A model generated the notes under the pieces. It searched no databases, was not told the origin of the DNA, and saw nothing but the letters and a program-made list of their open reading frames with translations. A program made the translations under genes and the position numbers. Shown piece after piece: positions 17,224-25,403 of a stretch of 34,150 nucleotides of DNA. The stretch is taken from positions 26,066-60,215 of the forward strand of contig JACDED010000010.1 in the NCBI GenBank assembly GCA_013816615.1, written 5' to 3'. The stretch comes from Bacteroidota bacterium (lineage in GTDB: Bacteria > Bacteroidota > Bacteroidia > B-17B0 > Aurantibacillaceae). Numbering within the stretch: the stretch's first letter is position 1; each line of letters starts with the position of its first letter.

Positions 17224-18762
17224 TTATCCTATCATTTGCAAAAAGCCAATTTCTTTTGCCGTTAAAAAACGGTGTTTTCCACGAGGCAGATCTTTTTTAG
17301 TAAGGCCTGCAAATACAACCCTATCCAGCTTAATTACATCATAGCCCAGGTGCTCGAACAAACGGCGCACAATGCGGTTACGCCCACTGTGGATCTCGAT
17401 ACCGATCTCCTTTTTTCCTTCTCCTACAAAAGCAAGATCATCTGCTTTTACAATACCATCTTCCAGCTCAACACCTTCGGTTATGGCGCTAAAATCTTCT
17501 GTTTTTAAGCCTTTATTTAAACTAACGTGGTATACTTTTTTCACACCAAATTTTGGGTGTGTTAGTTTTGTGGTGATCTCACCATCGTTTGTAAACAGAA
17601 GCAAGCCGGTAGTATTTCTATCTAAACGACCTACAGGATACAAACGCTCTTTACAAGCGCCTTTAATTAATTCCATAACTGTTTTACGTTCCTGTGGATC
17701 GTCAACCGTAGTTATGTAATCTTTTGGTTTGTTGAGTAACAAATATACTTTGCGTTCGCTTTTTACGGGCGCATCACTATAAGTTACTTTATCTCCTTCT
17801 TTTATTTTGTATCCCAGCTGATCAATTACAACGCCATTTACTTTAACAACACCACTTTGTATCAACACGTCTGCATCGCGACGTGAGGCTATACCTGCGT
17901 TTGAAAGGTATTTATTTAAACGTGTTAAACCATCTGCGCTTGCCGTTTTCTTAACAAGGTTTGGTTTTTTAAAACTTTTTTTATCCCCTTCGCTTTTTGA
18001 AGCGTTTGAAAATGTTTTACCGTCTTCAAATTCATCAAACTTTACACGCTTGGTCTTATCTGAATCTTCATTAAAACTACGGCTGCTTTTACGTTGTGGT
18101 TTTTTATCTGATTTTTCAAACTTTGGTGAATCATCAAACTTTTTATCAAACTTTTTAAAAGATGATTCTTTTTTATCTCCGCCTAAATCTTTTTTGAAAG
18201 GTTTTCTGTCGCTACCACCATCAAAGCTTTTGCGGGGCTTATCGCCAAACTTAAAATCTTTTTTGTACGGTTTTTTCTCTTCTGATCCTTCCGAATCGCG
18301 TTTTGGTTTATAATCGTATTTTGATTCTTTTTCGTCGCCGTAACCTTTCTTAAAAGGTTTTTTCTCATCCGATCCGCCAAAATTTCTTTTTGGTCTATCG
18401 TTGTATTTAGAATCTTTGCTGAATGATTTTTTATCGTCAGAATTTCCGAAACTTCTTTTCGGTTTATCACTATACTTAGAGTCTTTATCAAAATCTCTTT
18501 TGTATGGCTTTTTTTCTTCCGAATCGCTATAGCTTCTTTTTGGCTTATCGTTGTAATTAGAATCGCCAAATTCTTTTTTAAATGGCTTTTTATCCTTGCC
18601 GCTGTAATTACTTTTGTAAGATCCTTTTTCCGGTGCTTTTTTATCGCCTCTGTCGGAAAATGAATTGTCATCTTTTTTTACCCTATCGCTGTTTGATTTT
18701 TTACTGAAAGGTTTTTTAGTCTTGCCGCCCGCACCGGACCTGCTATTGTTGATTTTGCGCAT
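17224..18762 (-). CDS. RluB-type pseudouridine synthase with long charged repeat N-terminus
   Basis: This is an rRNA/tRNA-type pseudouridine synthase of the RsuA/RluB/E/F family, with 512 residues from the ATG at 18762. A TTG six bases upstream is possible but less likely. An S4 RNA-binding domain starts near residue 279 (LNKYLSNAGIASRRDAD). The catalytic domain follows, with GRLDRNTTGLLLF (catalytic Asp381), LLNKPKDYITT and GRNRIVRRLFEHLGYDV. Residues 1-275 are low-complexity: a run of about 24-residue units rich in Lys, Asp, Ser, Gly, Tyr and Phe (KKPFKKD, KYNDKPKRSF), probably disordered. Extensions of this type occur in other Bacteroidota members of the family. It is the second gene of the yraN-rluB-glmS run. 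Confidence 0.9.
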   Translation of the reverse strand: MRKINNSRSGAGGKTKKPFSKKSNSDRVKKDDNSFSDRGDKKAPEKGSYKSNYSGKDKKPFKKEFGDSNYNDKPKRSYSDSEEKKPYKRDFDKDSKYSDKPKRSFGNSDDKKSFSKDSKYNDRPKRNFGGSDEKKPFKKGYGDEKESKYDYKPKRDSEGSEEKKPYKKDFKFGDKPRKSFDGGSDRKPFKKDLGGDKKESSFKKFDKKFDDSPKFEKSDKKPQRKSSRSFNEDSDKTKRVKFDEFEDGKTFSNASKSEGDKKSFKKPNLVKKTASADGLTRLNKYLSNAGIASRRDADVLIQSGVVKVNGVVIDQLGYKIKEGDKVTYSDAPVKSERKVYLLLNKPKDYITTVDDPQERKTVMELIKGACKERLYPVGRLDRNTTGLLLFTNDGEITTKLTHPKFGVKKVYHVSLNKGLKTEDFSAITEGVELEDGIVKADDLAFVGEGKKEIGIEIHSGRNRIVRRLFEHLGYDVIKLDRVVFAGLTKKDLPRGKHRFLTAKEIGFLQMIG

Positions 18763-18775
18763 GTACAAATATACG

Positions 18776-19147
18776 CTACTTTATTGATGGATAAAAGGCT
18801 CCCTCTAAATGTTTTACCTGTAAGGTGTTATTAAGTTGTAAAACCGAAATAATATCAAACCTGCTTTCGAGCTCAATATTTTTTGAGACTAAATACTCGT
18901 GTGCAGCATGCACCAAAAAACCCTGCTTCTTTTCAGTTACAAATAATTCGGGTTCTCCAAAATCGCTGGTACTGCGGGCTTTTACTTCAACAAAAATAAT
19001 GAGGTTATTATGAGTGGCAATTATATCTACTTCGTACTTTTTAAACCGCCAATTTTGCTCTAATATCTCATAACCCTTCTCTAAAAGATGTTTTTTGGCT
19101 ATTTTTTCTCCTTCTATGCCAAAATTATGTGAATTTTTGTCTTTCAT
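18776..19147 (-). CDS. yraN: YraN family protein (UPF0102, nuclease-like fold)
   Basis: This is a small cytoplasmic protein of 123 residues with a restriction-endonuclease-like fold. The N-terminus NFGIEGEKIAKKHLLEKGYEIL, followed by NWRFKKYEVDIIA and IIFVEVKARS, gives the G-E-x-x-A and E-x-D...E-V-K metal-site pattern of the UPF0102 family, which resembles Holliday-junction resolvases. Its biological role is not firmly established. The stop lies 13 bases before the rluB ATG, consistent with one transcript continuing to glmS. The 53-base gap upstream is shared with the divergent DUF4412 gene and must hold both promoters. Confidence 0.9.
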   Translation of the reverse strand: MKDKNSHNFGIEGEKIAKKHLLEKGYEILEQNWRFKKYEVDIIATHNNLIIFVEVKARSTSDFGEPELFVTEKKQGFLVHAAHEYLVSKNIELESRFDIISVLQLNNTLQVKHLEGAFYPSIK

Positions 19148-19200
19148 TGTAGTAATATTCCCGAAAATACATAATTTAGTACTCTATTTAATCCTTTAAA

Positions 19201-19839
19201 ATGAAAAAGATTTTATTTGCCCTTAGCCTTTGTTTTGGTTTAACCCAAATTACTGCGCAAAACTTTAATGGAAGTATTGAGTTTAAGTATGCAACTCAAA
19301 AAGATACTACCACAAATATTTATCTTGTAAAAGATAATATAATTAAGCTTGACCAGTATGGTAAAAAATCGGGTGCTATTGAAGGCAGTTTTATTTTTGA
19401 CCTTACCACCAGCAAGATAAAATTTGTAAACCCAAAACGTAAAGTATGGGGTGAGCATAAAAGCGAAACGCCACCAGTAGTTAAAGGTGTTTGTACTGTA
19501 ACAAAAGGCGCAAGCACAAAAAACATACAAGGTATTAAGTGTACTGAGTATACTGTAAAAAATACAGATGAAAATACAAGCATTACTTATTGGGTAGCCG
19601 AAAACAAATTTGCTTTTTTTACGCCTGTAATTAAATTATGGAACCGTAAAGACAAACAAAGCATTTATTATAATCAAATTAAAGATCTGCCTGAAGGTTG
19701 TATGCCTTTATTAAGTGAAGAAAAACAATTAAGCGATGGCAAATTACTTACAAAATTAGAAGTTGTAAAAATTGGCCGTAAAGTGCCGGATGAGGCTAGT
19801 TTATCGGTGCCACCAAACTATAATAAATTCGATCAGTAA
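19201..19839 (+). CDS. Exported DUF4412-like protein
   Basis: This is a 212-residue protein with a clear signal peptide (MKKILFALSLCFGLTQITAQ). The mature part starts NFNGSIEFKYATQKD and continues with alternating strands, including IYLVKDNIIKLDQYG, GIKCTEYTV and ITYWVAENKFAFF. This arrangement (substance-in-beta-sheet, then an IxGxxCxxY block) is that of DUF4412 proteins, a lipoprotein-carrier-like fold of unknown ligand that is common in Bacteroidota. The protein is periplasmic or surface-located. It is transcribed alone and is followed by a terminator. The DUF number is from pattern memory; the export signal is certain. Confidence 0.7.
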   Translation: MKKILFALSLCFGLTQITAQNFNGSIEFKYATQKDTTTNIYLVKDNIIKLDQYGKKSGAIEGSFIFDLTTSKIKFVNPKRKVWGEHKSETPPVVKGVCTVTKGASTKNIQGIKCTEYTVKNTDENTSITYWVAENKFAFFTPVIKLWNRKDKQSIYYNQIKDLPEGCMPLLSEEKQLSDGKLLTKLEVVKIGRKVPDEASLSVPPNYNKFDQ

Positions 19840-19866
19840 AATTTATTTGTAAATAAAATTAAAAGG

Positions 19867-19895
19867 AAGAGGATCACATTGGTCCTCTTTTTTTA
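19867..19895 (+). terminator. Rho-independent terminator after the DUF4412 gene
   Basis: AAGAGGA (19867-19873) pairs with TCCTCTT (19883-19889) across a nine-base loop and is followed by a run of T. It lies about 30 bases beyond the stop codon. Confidence 0.75.
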
Positions 19896-19946
19896 TTTGG
19901 GCTGGAATCTTGTTGTTCATCTTTCACATAAAGTATTTTTCACCGC

Positions 19947-19964
19947 TTCCGATACCTATCGGAA
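19947..19964. repeat. Short palindrome TTCCGATA-CC-TATCGGAA
   Basis: This is a perfect 8-bp inverted repeat with a two-base centre in the convergent gap between the DUF4412 and holin-like genes. The adjacent CACCGC and CCCTGACGG make it locally GC-rich. It has the look of the short extragenic repeats found in Bacteroidota, but a single copy cannot prove that. A protein-binding site is an alternative. Confidence 0.4.
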
Positions 19965-19995
19965 CCCTGACGGAATGTTTATATAAAAAAGCTAA

Positions 19996-20361
19996 TTAAT
20001 CTTCTTCTCTTTTTTGTTTATCATTAACACCAAACAGCATATTTAAAATGCTTGTGCATATTGATAAAATAAGGCTAAAGAAAAGTGCGGCCCAAAAACC
20101 GTTCACATAAAAGCCATCAACCAACTTACCGGCAAAAATAATGATCACTGCATTTATTACCAGTAAAAAAAGCCCCAAGGTAACAACCGTTATAGGAATG
20201 GTAAGTATGGTTAAAATTGGTTTTACAATTGTATTTAAAAAAGCAAGTACAACTGCTACTAATAATGCAGTTAAATAATTATCTATTCGTACGCCCGGTA
20301 AAAGATGTGCAACAATAAATACTGCAAGAGCTGAAACAATTATTTTTAAAATGAAATTGAT
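19996..20361 (-). CDS. Phage holin family-like small membrane protein; start codon non-standard
   Basis: The open frame encodes about 121 residues with four hydrophobic helices: KIIVSALAVFIVAHLLPGV, TALLVAVVLAFLNTIVKPI, TIPITVVTLGLFLLVINAV and FWAALFFSLILSICTSILN. The order and the VKPILTILTIPIT and GFYVNGFW motifs match the phage_holin_4_2 family, which is common on bacterial chromosomes with no prophage. The usual N-terminus MNFILK appears here as I-N-F-I-L-K, with ATC at 20361-20359 where ATG is expected. No ATG, GTG or TTG lies between the upstream stop and the TTG at 20178, which would remove half the protein. The coordinates assume initiation at ATC. Function in chromosomes is unknown. 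Confidence 0.7.
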   Translation of the reverse strand: MNFILKIIVSALAVFIVAHLLPGVRIDNYLTALLVAVVLAFLNTIVKPILTILTIPITVVTLGLFLLVINAVIIIFAGKLVDGFYVNGFWAALFFSLILSICTSILNMLFGVNDKQKREED

Positions 20362-20444
20362 GGCGTAAAAATAATGCTTTTATTAATTGATATTAAATAA
20401 AATATAAAAAATCTATCTACCCTTTGTAAAGGGGGAATTAGAAA

Positions 20445-21710
20445 TTATGTTTTTTGTTTTTTCTTTTTTGCTGCCGGAAATAAAATATTATTTAAGATCA
20501 AACGGTAGCCCGGCGAATTTGGATGCAACGAAAGATCAGTTGGCGGCTCTTCTACTCTATGCTCATAATCCTCAGGATCGTGGCCGCTAAAGAATGTCCA
20601 GGTGCCTTTACCAATATCACCATGAATGTACCGTGCTTCGCTAAAAGCCTTTGCTTCACCCATAATAAGAACATTTTTTTTAATGTATTTTTTGTCGAAG
20701 GCGGCTGTTTGTCCCCAAAAGCCGTTAATAGTATTAGTATGGTTTTGACAAAGCATTGTTGGCACGGGATCCCACTTGGCAGAGAATTCAAATAAAGTAA
20801 AAAGATCTGTTTTTTGGGTCATACCATAATTACGGCGCGAGAAATAGGTATCAATAGTTGAGTATTCATATTCATACGGGTTTGGCTTTAACTGGTAGTT
20901 TTCAAACGCAAAACTTTTTGAATAATCCAGTTTTGCAGTTCCATTCTTATCTGCAGGATCGTGATCGAACATACTCTCGCAAATATCAACGCCCTCTGCA
21001 GCTAACGCAATATCATAACTATCAGTTGCGCTGCACATCGCAAATAAAAAACCACCACTAAAAACAAAATCCTTTATTTTTTTTGCGCTGTTTAATTTCA
21101 TTAAAGAAACTTTTGTGAAGCCTAATTTTTTTGCAAGTGCTTCGTTTTCTTTTACATCGTTTTGATACCAGGCCGCATTTTGAAATTGCGCAAAAAATTT
21201 ACCATATTGTCCCGTAAAATCTTCGTGATGTAAATGCAGCCAATCGTAATCTTTTAATTTATCTAAATAAATTTCTTCATCATAAACAATGTCGTAAGGA
21301 ATTTCTGCATACTTTAAAACCAGCGTTACGGCATCGTCCCAGGGCTGTTTACCTTTTGGTGAATAAACAGCAATGCGTGGTGCTTTTTCTAATTTCACTG
21401 CATCCATATTCACTTCCGGGTTTGCAATTTCGGCAAGAATAGAATTTCCCTGCGCATCAGAAATTGTTTCGTAACTAATACCTCTTATTACACATTCGTT
21501 TGAAACTGTTTTTCCATTAGGGATCATAAAGCTTCCACCGCGATAGTTCAATAACCAGTGGATCTCTAACTCACCTTTTAATGCCCAGTAGGCAAGGCCG
21601 TATGCTTTTAAATGATTTTTCTGCTCTTCATCCATAGGAATTAAAATGTAAGCTGCAAAACTGCGGCTTACAAAAAAGAATACAAAAATTATGGCAAATA
21701 ATCGCTTCAT
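20445..21710 (-). CDS. Exported GATase1-like protein (often labelled asparagine synthetase B)
   Basis: This is a protein of about 421 residues with a signal peptide (MKRLFAIIFVFFFVSRSFA). I prefer the ATG at 21710; a TTG two codons upstream is open but gives a poorer leader. The central region APRIAVYSPKGKQPWDDAV, then the GGFLFAMCSATDSYD segment near residue 230, suggests a class I glutamine-amidotransferase/DJ-1-like fold with a nucleophile-elbow-type Cys. Proteins of this kind in Bacteroidota are commonly named asparagine synthetase B, but I see no ATP-pyrophosphatase motif and it is exported, so that name is doubtful. The C-terminus is highly basic (AAKKKKQKT). Function unknown. Confidence 0.6.
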   Translation of the reverse strand: MKRLFAIIFVFFFVSRSFAAYILIPMDEEQKNHLKAYGLAYWALKGELEIHWLLNYRGGSFMIPNGKTVSNECVIRGISYETISDAQGNSILAEIANPEVNMDAVKLEKAPRIAVYSPKGKQPWDDAVTLVLKYAEIPYDIVYDEEIYLDKLKDYDWLHLHHEDFTGQYGKFFAQFQNAAWYQNDVKENEALAKKLGFTKVSLMKLNSAKKIKDFVFSGGFLFAMCSATDSYDIALAAEGVDICESMFDHDPADKNGTAKLDYSKSFAFENYQLKPNPYEYEYSTIDTYFSRRNYGMTQKTDLFTLFEFSAKWDPVPTMLCQNHTNTINGFWGQTAAFDKKYIKKNVLIMGEAKAFSEARYIHGDIGKGTWTFFSGHDPEDYEHRVEEPPTDLSLHPNSPGYRLILNNILFPAAKKKKQKT

Positions 21711-21788
21711 TAGCAAATACTAATTTAAGGATAATTGAATGAATTTTAAGGAAATGGTTTTGGAAAAAAAGTTAAATGTGTAGTCGTA

Positions 21789-22622
21789 TTAAACTGCGCC
21801 AGCAGTAAGCTTGGTTCTTAAGATAGTTACCTTTTCACTTATTGTCTTGATCGTTTCAAGGTTTTGAACCGTATTGGCTTCAGCTGCTTCAAAAGCATCG
21901 CGAATAGTTTTAAGATCAGCAACAATAAATTTACCGGCTTCTGATAAATTAGAAGCTTCAAGCATTATTATCAGATTTTTTAATGATTCACCTTGTTCAA
22001 TAATTGTCGGCACTATTCTTTCACCACTTGGCGTTTTTGCGATCTGGCAAGAAACATACATACCTTCTACCCAGCAACCTGCAAGAATTACAGCTGATGT
22101 AGCAGGACGGTTATTAACTTTTAAGATCTCATCTGCTTTTTTAAATGCGCCAGTAATAATTTCTAATGTTGAATCTTTGTTCGAACGGTTGGCTTCCATA
22201 CGATCAAACATTGCCTGATCGAAGGCGCCGTTAACACCAATATTTGCTGCTAAAGAGTTAACGCATTTTAAAAACACCATACTTTCTTGTGTTTGATCAA
22301 ATGAGTTGGCAATACTTAGATCTGAACCGTAAATACCTAAATTGGCTGCTTTATAAAATTCGATCGTGTATTTTGAAACTGAGTTAGGATCATTTAAAAA
22401 ATCGGGGTTGTACTCAATCTTATTATCATCAATTAGTTTCAAAATTATTTGCCTGTCAGGCATTGAATTAAATACGTTTTGTGCATTTAATTTTGTTTCC
22501 TGAACGGCCTGTTTAGTGCTTTCATCAACAACAATATTGTCTTCCTGTTTTTCTGCATTACCGCATGAAACAAATGATAACGCAAATGCTATTATAACTA
22601 TTTTAAAAACTGATCTGATCAT
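21789..22622 (-). CDS. Hypothetical lipoprotein
   Basis: This is a 277-residue protein that I cannot assign to a family. The N-terminus is a lipoprotein signal with lipobox LSFVSC, Cys20. The mature part begins with an acidic linker (GNAEKQEDNIVVDEST) and then appears all-helical, with long amphipathic stretches such as SEAGKFIVADLKTIRDAFEA and a Gly-rich turn at AGCWVEGMYVSCQIA. It lies between the YwqK-repeat gene and the GATase-like gene on the same strand, with gaps of 37 and 78 bases, so a shared transcript is possible. The gene itself looks real from its leader and even coding texture. Confidence 0.7.
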   Translation of the reverse strand: MIRSVFKIVIIAFALSFVSCGNAEKQEDNIVVDESTKQAVQETKLNAQNVFNSMPDRQIILKLIDDNKIEYNPDFLNDPNSVSKYTIEFYKAANLGIYGSDLSIANSFDQTQESMVFLKCVNSLAANIGVNGAFDQAMFDRMEANRSNKDSTLEIITGAFKKADEILKVNNRPATSAVILAGCWVEGMYVSCQIAKTPSGERIVPTIIEQGESLKNLIIMLEASNLSEAGKFIVADLKTIRDAFEAAEANTVQNLETIKTISEKVTILRTKLTAGAV

Positions 22623-22659
22623 AACTTGTACATTACAAATATAACAAAAAAAACTGCAC

Positions 22660-24414
22660 TTATTTTTTTACCCCGTTTTCATAAGTAATTCTATTTATTT
22701 CTTTGCCGCTTTTGTCGTAAAATACCCATAAACCATGAGGAACACTTTGTACTTTACCTTTCCTTCTATCATTTACAATTTTATAATTGCATTCGCTTTG
22801 TAGTTTGGCATTTGTATAATACGATAAACTTGTGCCGCTTAGCTTGCCATTTTTAAAGTGTTGAATGCGATTAATTCCTCCGGTTTCATAATAATAGGTC
22901 CACTCGCCATGTTGATGTCCTTTACGGTATTTCCCTTTTGTGTCAACAAAGCTTCCTTTTTCAAACCATTGGATATAATTCCCATGTTTTATACCGTTTA
23001 CATACGAACAGGTTTCACGCGACTGCCCATTTTCGTAAAAATAATCCCATTTTCCCTGTTTTTTACCCTTACTGTTGTAATTTCCGGCATAATTTTGCTT
23101 TCCGTTAATGAACCAGCCCTGCCAATTATCTACCAAAAGTGCGTCTTTAAACGTACCCTCATCTTTTTTTGTACCGTTATCCCACCAACTTGTCCATAAA
23201 CCATTTTCTTTTCCTAAAACATAAGGGCCTTCCTGTAATTTCTTTCCATTTTCGAACCAAGTTACCCAAATACCCGCTTTTAATCCGGTATCATAATTTC
23301 CCTGGCGCCATTTTTCGCCGCCACGATAAAAATAATTCCAGGTAGCTGTTTGTTTATCATTTAAGTAATACCCTTCGCTTTCAATTTTTCCATTAGAGTA
23401 ATAGTAGGTCCATTTATCATCGCGCAGATCATCTTTTAAAGTGCCTATCATTTCGGGCTTGCCTTCAGGCGTATAAAATTTCCAAACCCCATTCTTCTTG
23501 TTATTAATAAATTCTCCTTCACTTTTTACTTTGTGGTTTGCAAAATAAGAAGAGTAATAACCGTTTAATATACCGTTAGCATAAGTTGCTTCATAATCTA
23601 ATTCGCCATTGGCATGAAAGAAACGCCATACACCATCCTGCAAACCATCTTTATAAAAGCCCATTGCTTTTACAACACCGTTATCATAGTTTGCAGTAAT
23701 GCTTCCATTACCACCCGATACAAGCTGTTTGCCCTGGTTATTCCAAAGATCTATCAGGTAAAGTGTACTATCTTTATATTCTTTTACAAATTTCTTTTGT
23801 CCGTTATCGTAATATTCTTCCCAACGGTTGCAGGCTTTGCCGTTACAATACTCCTGTATGGCCAATAACTTACCGGTTTTGGTATAAGTTTCAACTTTAC
23901 CATTACGTTTATCTTTTTCAAAAGCGCCTTTACTTTCAAGCTGACCATTATCAAAATAATAGGTCCACTCACCTTCTTTAATGCCATTTACAAAAGGCTC
24001 CCGGCTTTTTACTTTGCCGTTCTCATGAAAAGAGGTCCAGCTGCTATCTGCTTTATTATCCACAAACCTTGTCAGCTGCGAGATCTTTCCGGATTTAAAA
24101 TAATACACATTCGTTCCATTTTTTTGACCTTTATTATAGCGCTCAACGGCTTTTTTGCCGCCATCTTCATAATAAAATGTCCAAATACTATCTTCTTTCC
24201 CTAAGAAATGACTTAGCTTGCCCGAATAATAATACCCTTTTGAAAGTATACCACCGTTTTGATAATATTCAGTATAAGCACCATAAGGAACGCCTTTATA
24301 ATAATCGGTTTCGGATTTTAGTTGTGATTCTTTAGCATCGTAATACTCTTTTTTTAGTTGGGAAGAAAGAGAAAGGCTAAAGGCAAGAAGGAAAATTAGG
24401 TTTAAAAATCGCAT
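22660..24414 (-). CDS. Exported YwqK/MORN_2-repeat protein
   Basis: This is a 584-residue protein with a signal peptide (MRFLNLIFLLAFSLSLSSQ) followed almost entirely by about twenty repeats of 22-24 residues. The repeat pattern is G-x-W-x-x-Y/F-Y-x-N-G-x-x-x-x-x-x-x-Y-x-x-G-x-x-x-G, for example GEWTYYFDNGQLESKGAFEKD. This is the MORN_2/YwqK repeat. Automatic pipelines often call such proteins a toxin-antitoxin YwqK antitoxin, but no toxin is adjacent and the protein is exported. The repeats should form an elongated beta-hairpin array; the ligand is unknown. It lies 80 bases after the SGNH-like gene on the same strand. Confidence 0.85.
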   Translation of the reverse strand: MRFLNLIFLLAFSLSLSSQLKKEYYDAKESQLKSETDYYKGVPYGAYTEYYQNGGILSKGYYYSGKLSHFLGKEDSIWTFYYEDGGKKAVERYNKGQKNGTNVYYFKSGKISQLTRFVDNKADSSWTSFHENGKVKSREPFVNGIKEGEWTYYFDNGQLESKGAFEKDKRNGKVETYTKTGKLLAIQEYCNGKACNRWEEYYDNGQKKFVKEYKDSTLYLIDLWNNQGKQLVSGGNGSITANYDNGVVKAMGFYKDGLQDGVWRFFHANGELDYEATYANGILNGYYSSYFANHKVKSEGEFINNKKNGVWKFYTPEGKPEMIGTLKDDLRDDKWTYYYSNGKIESEGYYLNDKQTATWNYFYRGGEKWRQGNYDTGLKAGIWVTWFENGKKLQEGPYVLGKENGLWTSWWDNGTKKDEGTFKDALLVDNWQGWFINGKQNYAGNYNSKGKKQGKWDYFYENGQSRETCSYVNGIKHGNYIQWFEKGSFVDTKGKYRKGHQHGEWTYYYETGGINRIQHFKNGKLSGTSLSYYTNAKLQSECNYKIVNDRRKGKVQSVPHGLWVFYDKSGKEINRITYENGVKK

Positions 24415-24494
24415 TAGGTAAATTTACGGAGCATAACGCAAAAGCTGGCCTATAGTTACAGCATTTGTGAACAATGTTTGCGTTGATAAAGTAG

Positions 24495-25403
24495 CTACCT
24501 GGATTCTAAATAATTATTAAACCAAATACTCAATTGCCTGGCGCCGTTTTTATTTAAATGGTTGTAGTCAGCAAAATTGCTGCTGTTACAAAAAACACTA
24601 TCGGGAGGGATAATACAGGTAGCGTAAGTTAAATACTCTTTTTGAAGCGCCGGCCTTTTATAAACATTACCAAACGAAGGAATGTATAAAAAATAAAGCT
24701 TCACGTTTTTTTCGTCACAGGCCTTTTTAATTTTTTCAAAATAAAATTCCGAGTTGCGGTTCATTTTTTTTTGAGGTGTTTCGGTCAATAATTCCAAACT
24801 ATCTTCCACTCTTTTTGCAGTTATTGCAATGAGATCGGGATCTGTAAGGTTTGCCCAAAAACCATATTGCACCTTGGTTTCAAAAACAGTAGCATCCTCT
24901 ATAGTAAAAATTTTACTTCTTGTAAATTTTAAATTGCAAAGCCATTTGTTGTAAAGATTACTAATCACATCTCCATCGAGCGTATAAAAATCGTTGGCAA
25001 TTTTAGAAACCGGCATTAAAAAAGGTGTTAAAGGATGTGAGTTGCTTCCTTCTTCTGATCTAACTTCTAAAATAATTTTTTTTGGCTGATGTGTTTTTAA
25101 ATATTCTTCAATAAAAAAAGCATCCAGATTTCTTCCAAACCTGCAGTAACCCAAATTTAAAATTTTATTTTTGCCAAAAGCAGAATCGTAAACGCCATTC
25201 ATGATACGCGAAGAACCGAATAAAACAACATCCGCCTCTTTTTTATCTGTGTATAAAGCATTGTACATAAATTGTGCGCGGCCACTACAATCACCCAGCG
25301 CATTTTTAAATAAAAATTCTTTGTCAGGTACAATAAAAAGAACAGCAAAAAATAATAAGACCATTGTGCCACAAAAAATTATATATACTGTTCTTCTCTT
25401 CAT
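24495..25403 (-). CDS. SGNH/DltD-AlgJ-like membrane-anchored protein
   Basis: This is a 302-residue protein with one N-terminal membrane anchor (YIIFCGTMVLLFFAVLFIV, residues 7-25). A periplasmic domain with SGNH-hydrolase-like features follows. FGSSRIMNG contains candidate nucleophile Ser65, and DYNHLNKNGA near the end gives the Asp279-x-x-His282 pair. It shares a 1-nt stop/start overlap (TAATG) with the upstream MBOAT gene, implying translational coupling. Paired MBOAT and SGNH-like proteins (AlgI/AlgJ, DltB/DltD, PatA/PatB) pass acyl groups to extracellular polymers, so this is probably the acyl-transfer partner. The overall similarity to named families is weak, and the call rests on motifs plus context. 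Confidence 0.7.
   Translation of the reverse strand: MKRRTVYIIFCGTMVLLFFAVLFIVPDKEFLFKNALGDCSGRAQFMYNALYTDKKEADVVLFGSSRIMNGVYDSAFGKNKILNLGYCRFGRNLDAFFIEEYLKTHQPKKIILEVRSEEGSNSHPLTPFLMPVSKIANDFYTLDGDVISNLYNKWLCNLKFTRSKIFTIEDATVFETKVQYGFWANLTDPDLIAITAKRVEDSLELLTETPQKKMNRNSEFYFEKIKKACDEKNVKLYFLYIPSFGNVYKRPALQKEYLTYATCIIPPDSVFCNSSNFADYNHLNKNGARQLSIWFNNYLESR

Noticed and set aside
18183-18671. 162-codon open frame on the minus strand inside the rluB extension
   Set aside because: It is an alternative frame of the tandem repeats encoding the charged N-terminus; it has no start context or domain, and the S4/PseudoU frame continues through it.
19996-20361. Prophage remnant, because of the holin-like gene
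   Set aside because: No integrase, structural or lysis gene is nearby, and this membrane family is widespread as a normal chromosomal gene.
20445-21710. True asparagine synthetase
   Set aside because: There is a signal peptide, no N-terminal Cys amidotransferase and no ATP-binding synthetase motif.
22660-24414. Toxin-antitoxin system (YwqK antitoxin label)
   Set aside because: The protein is exported, far longer than YwqK, and has no adjacent toxin; the label reflects only the repeat type.
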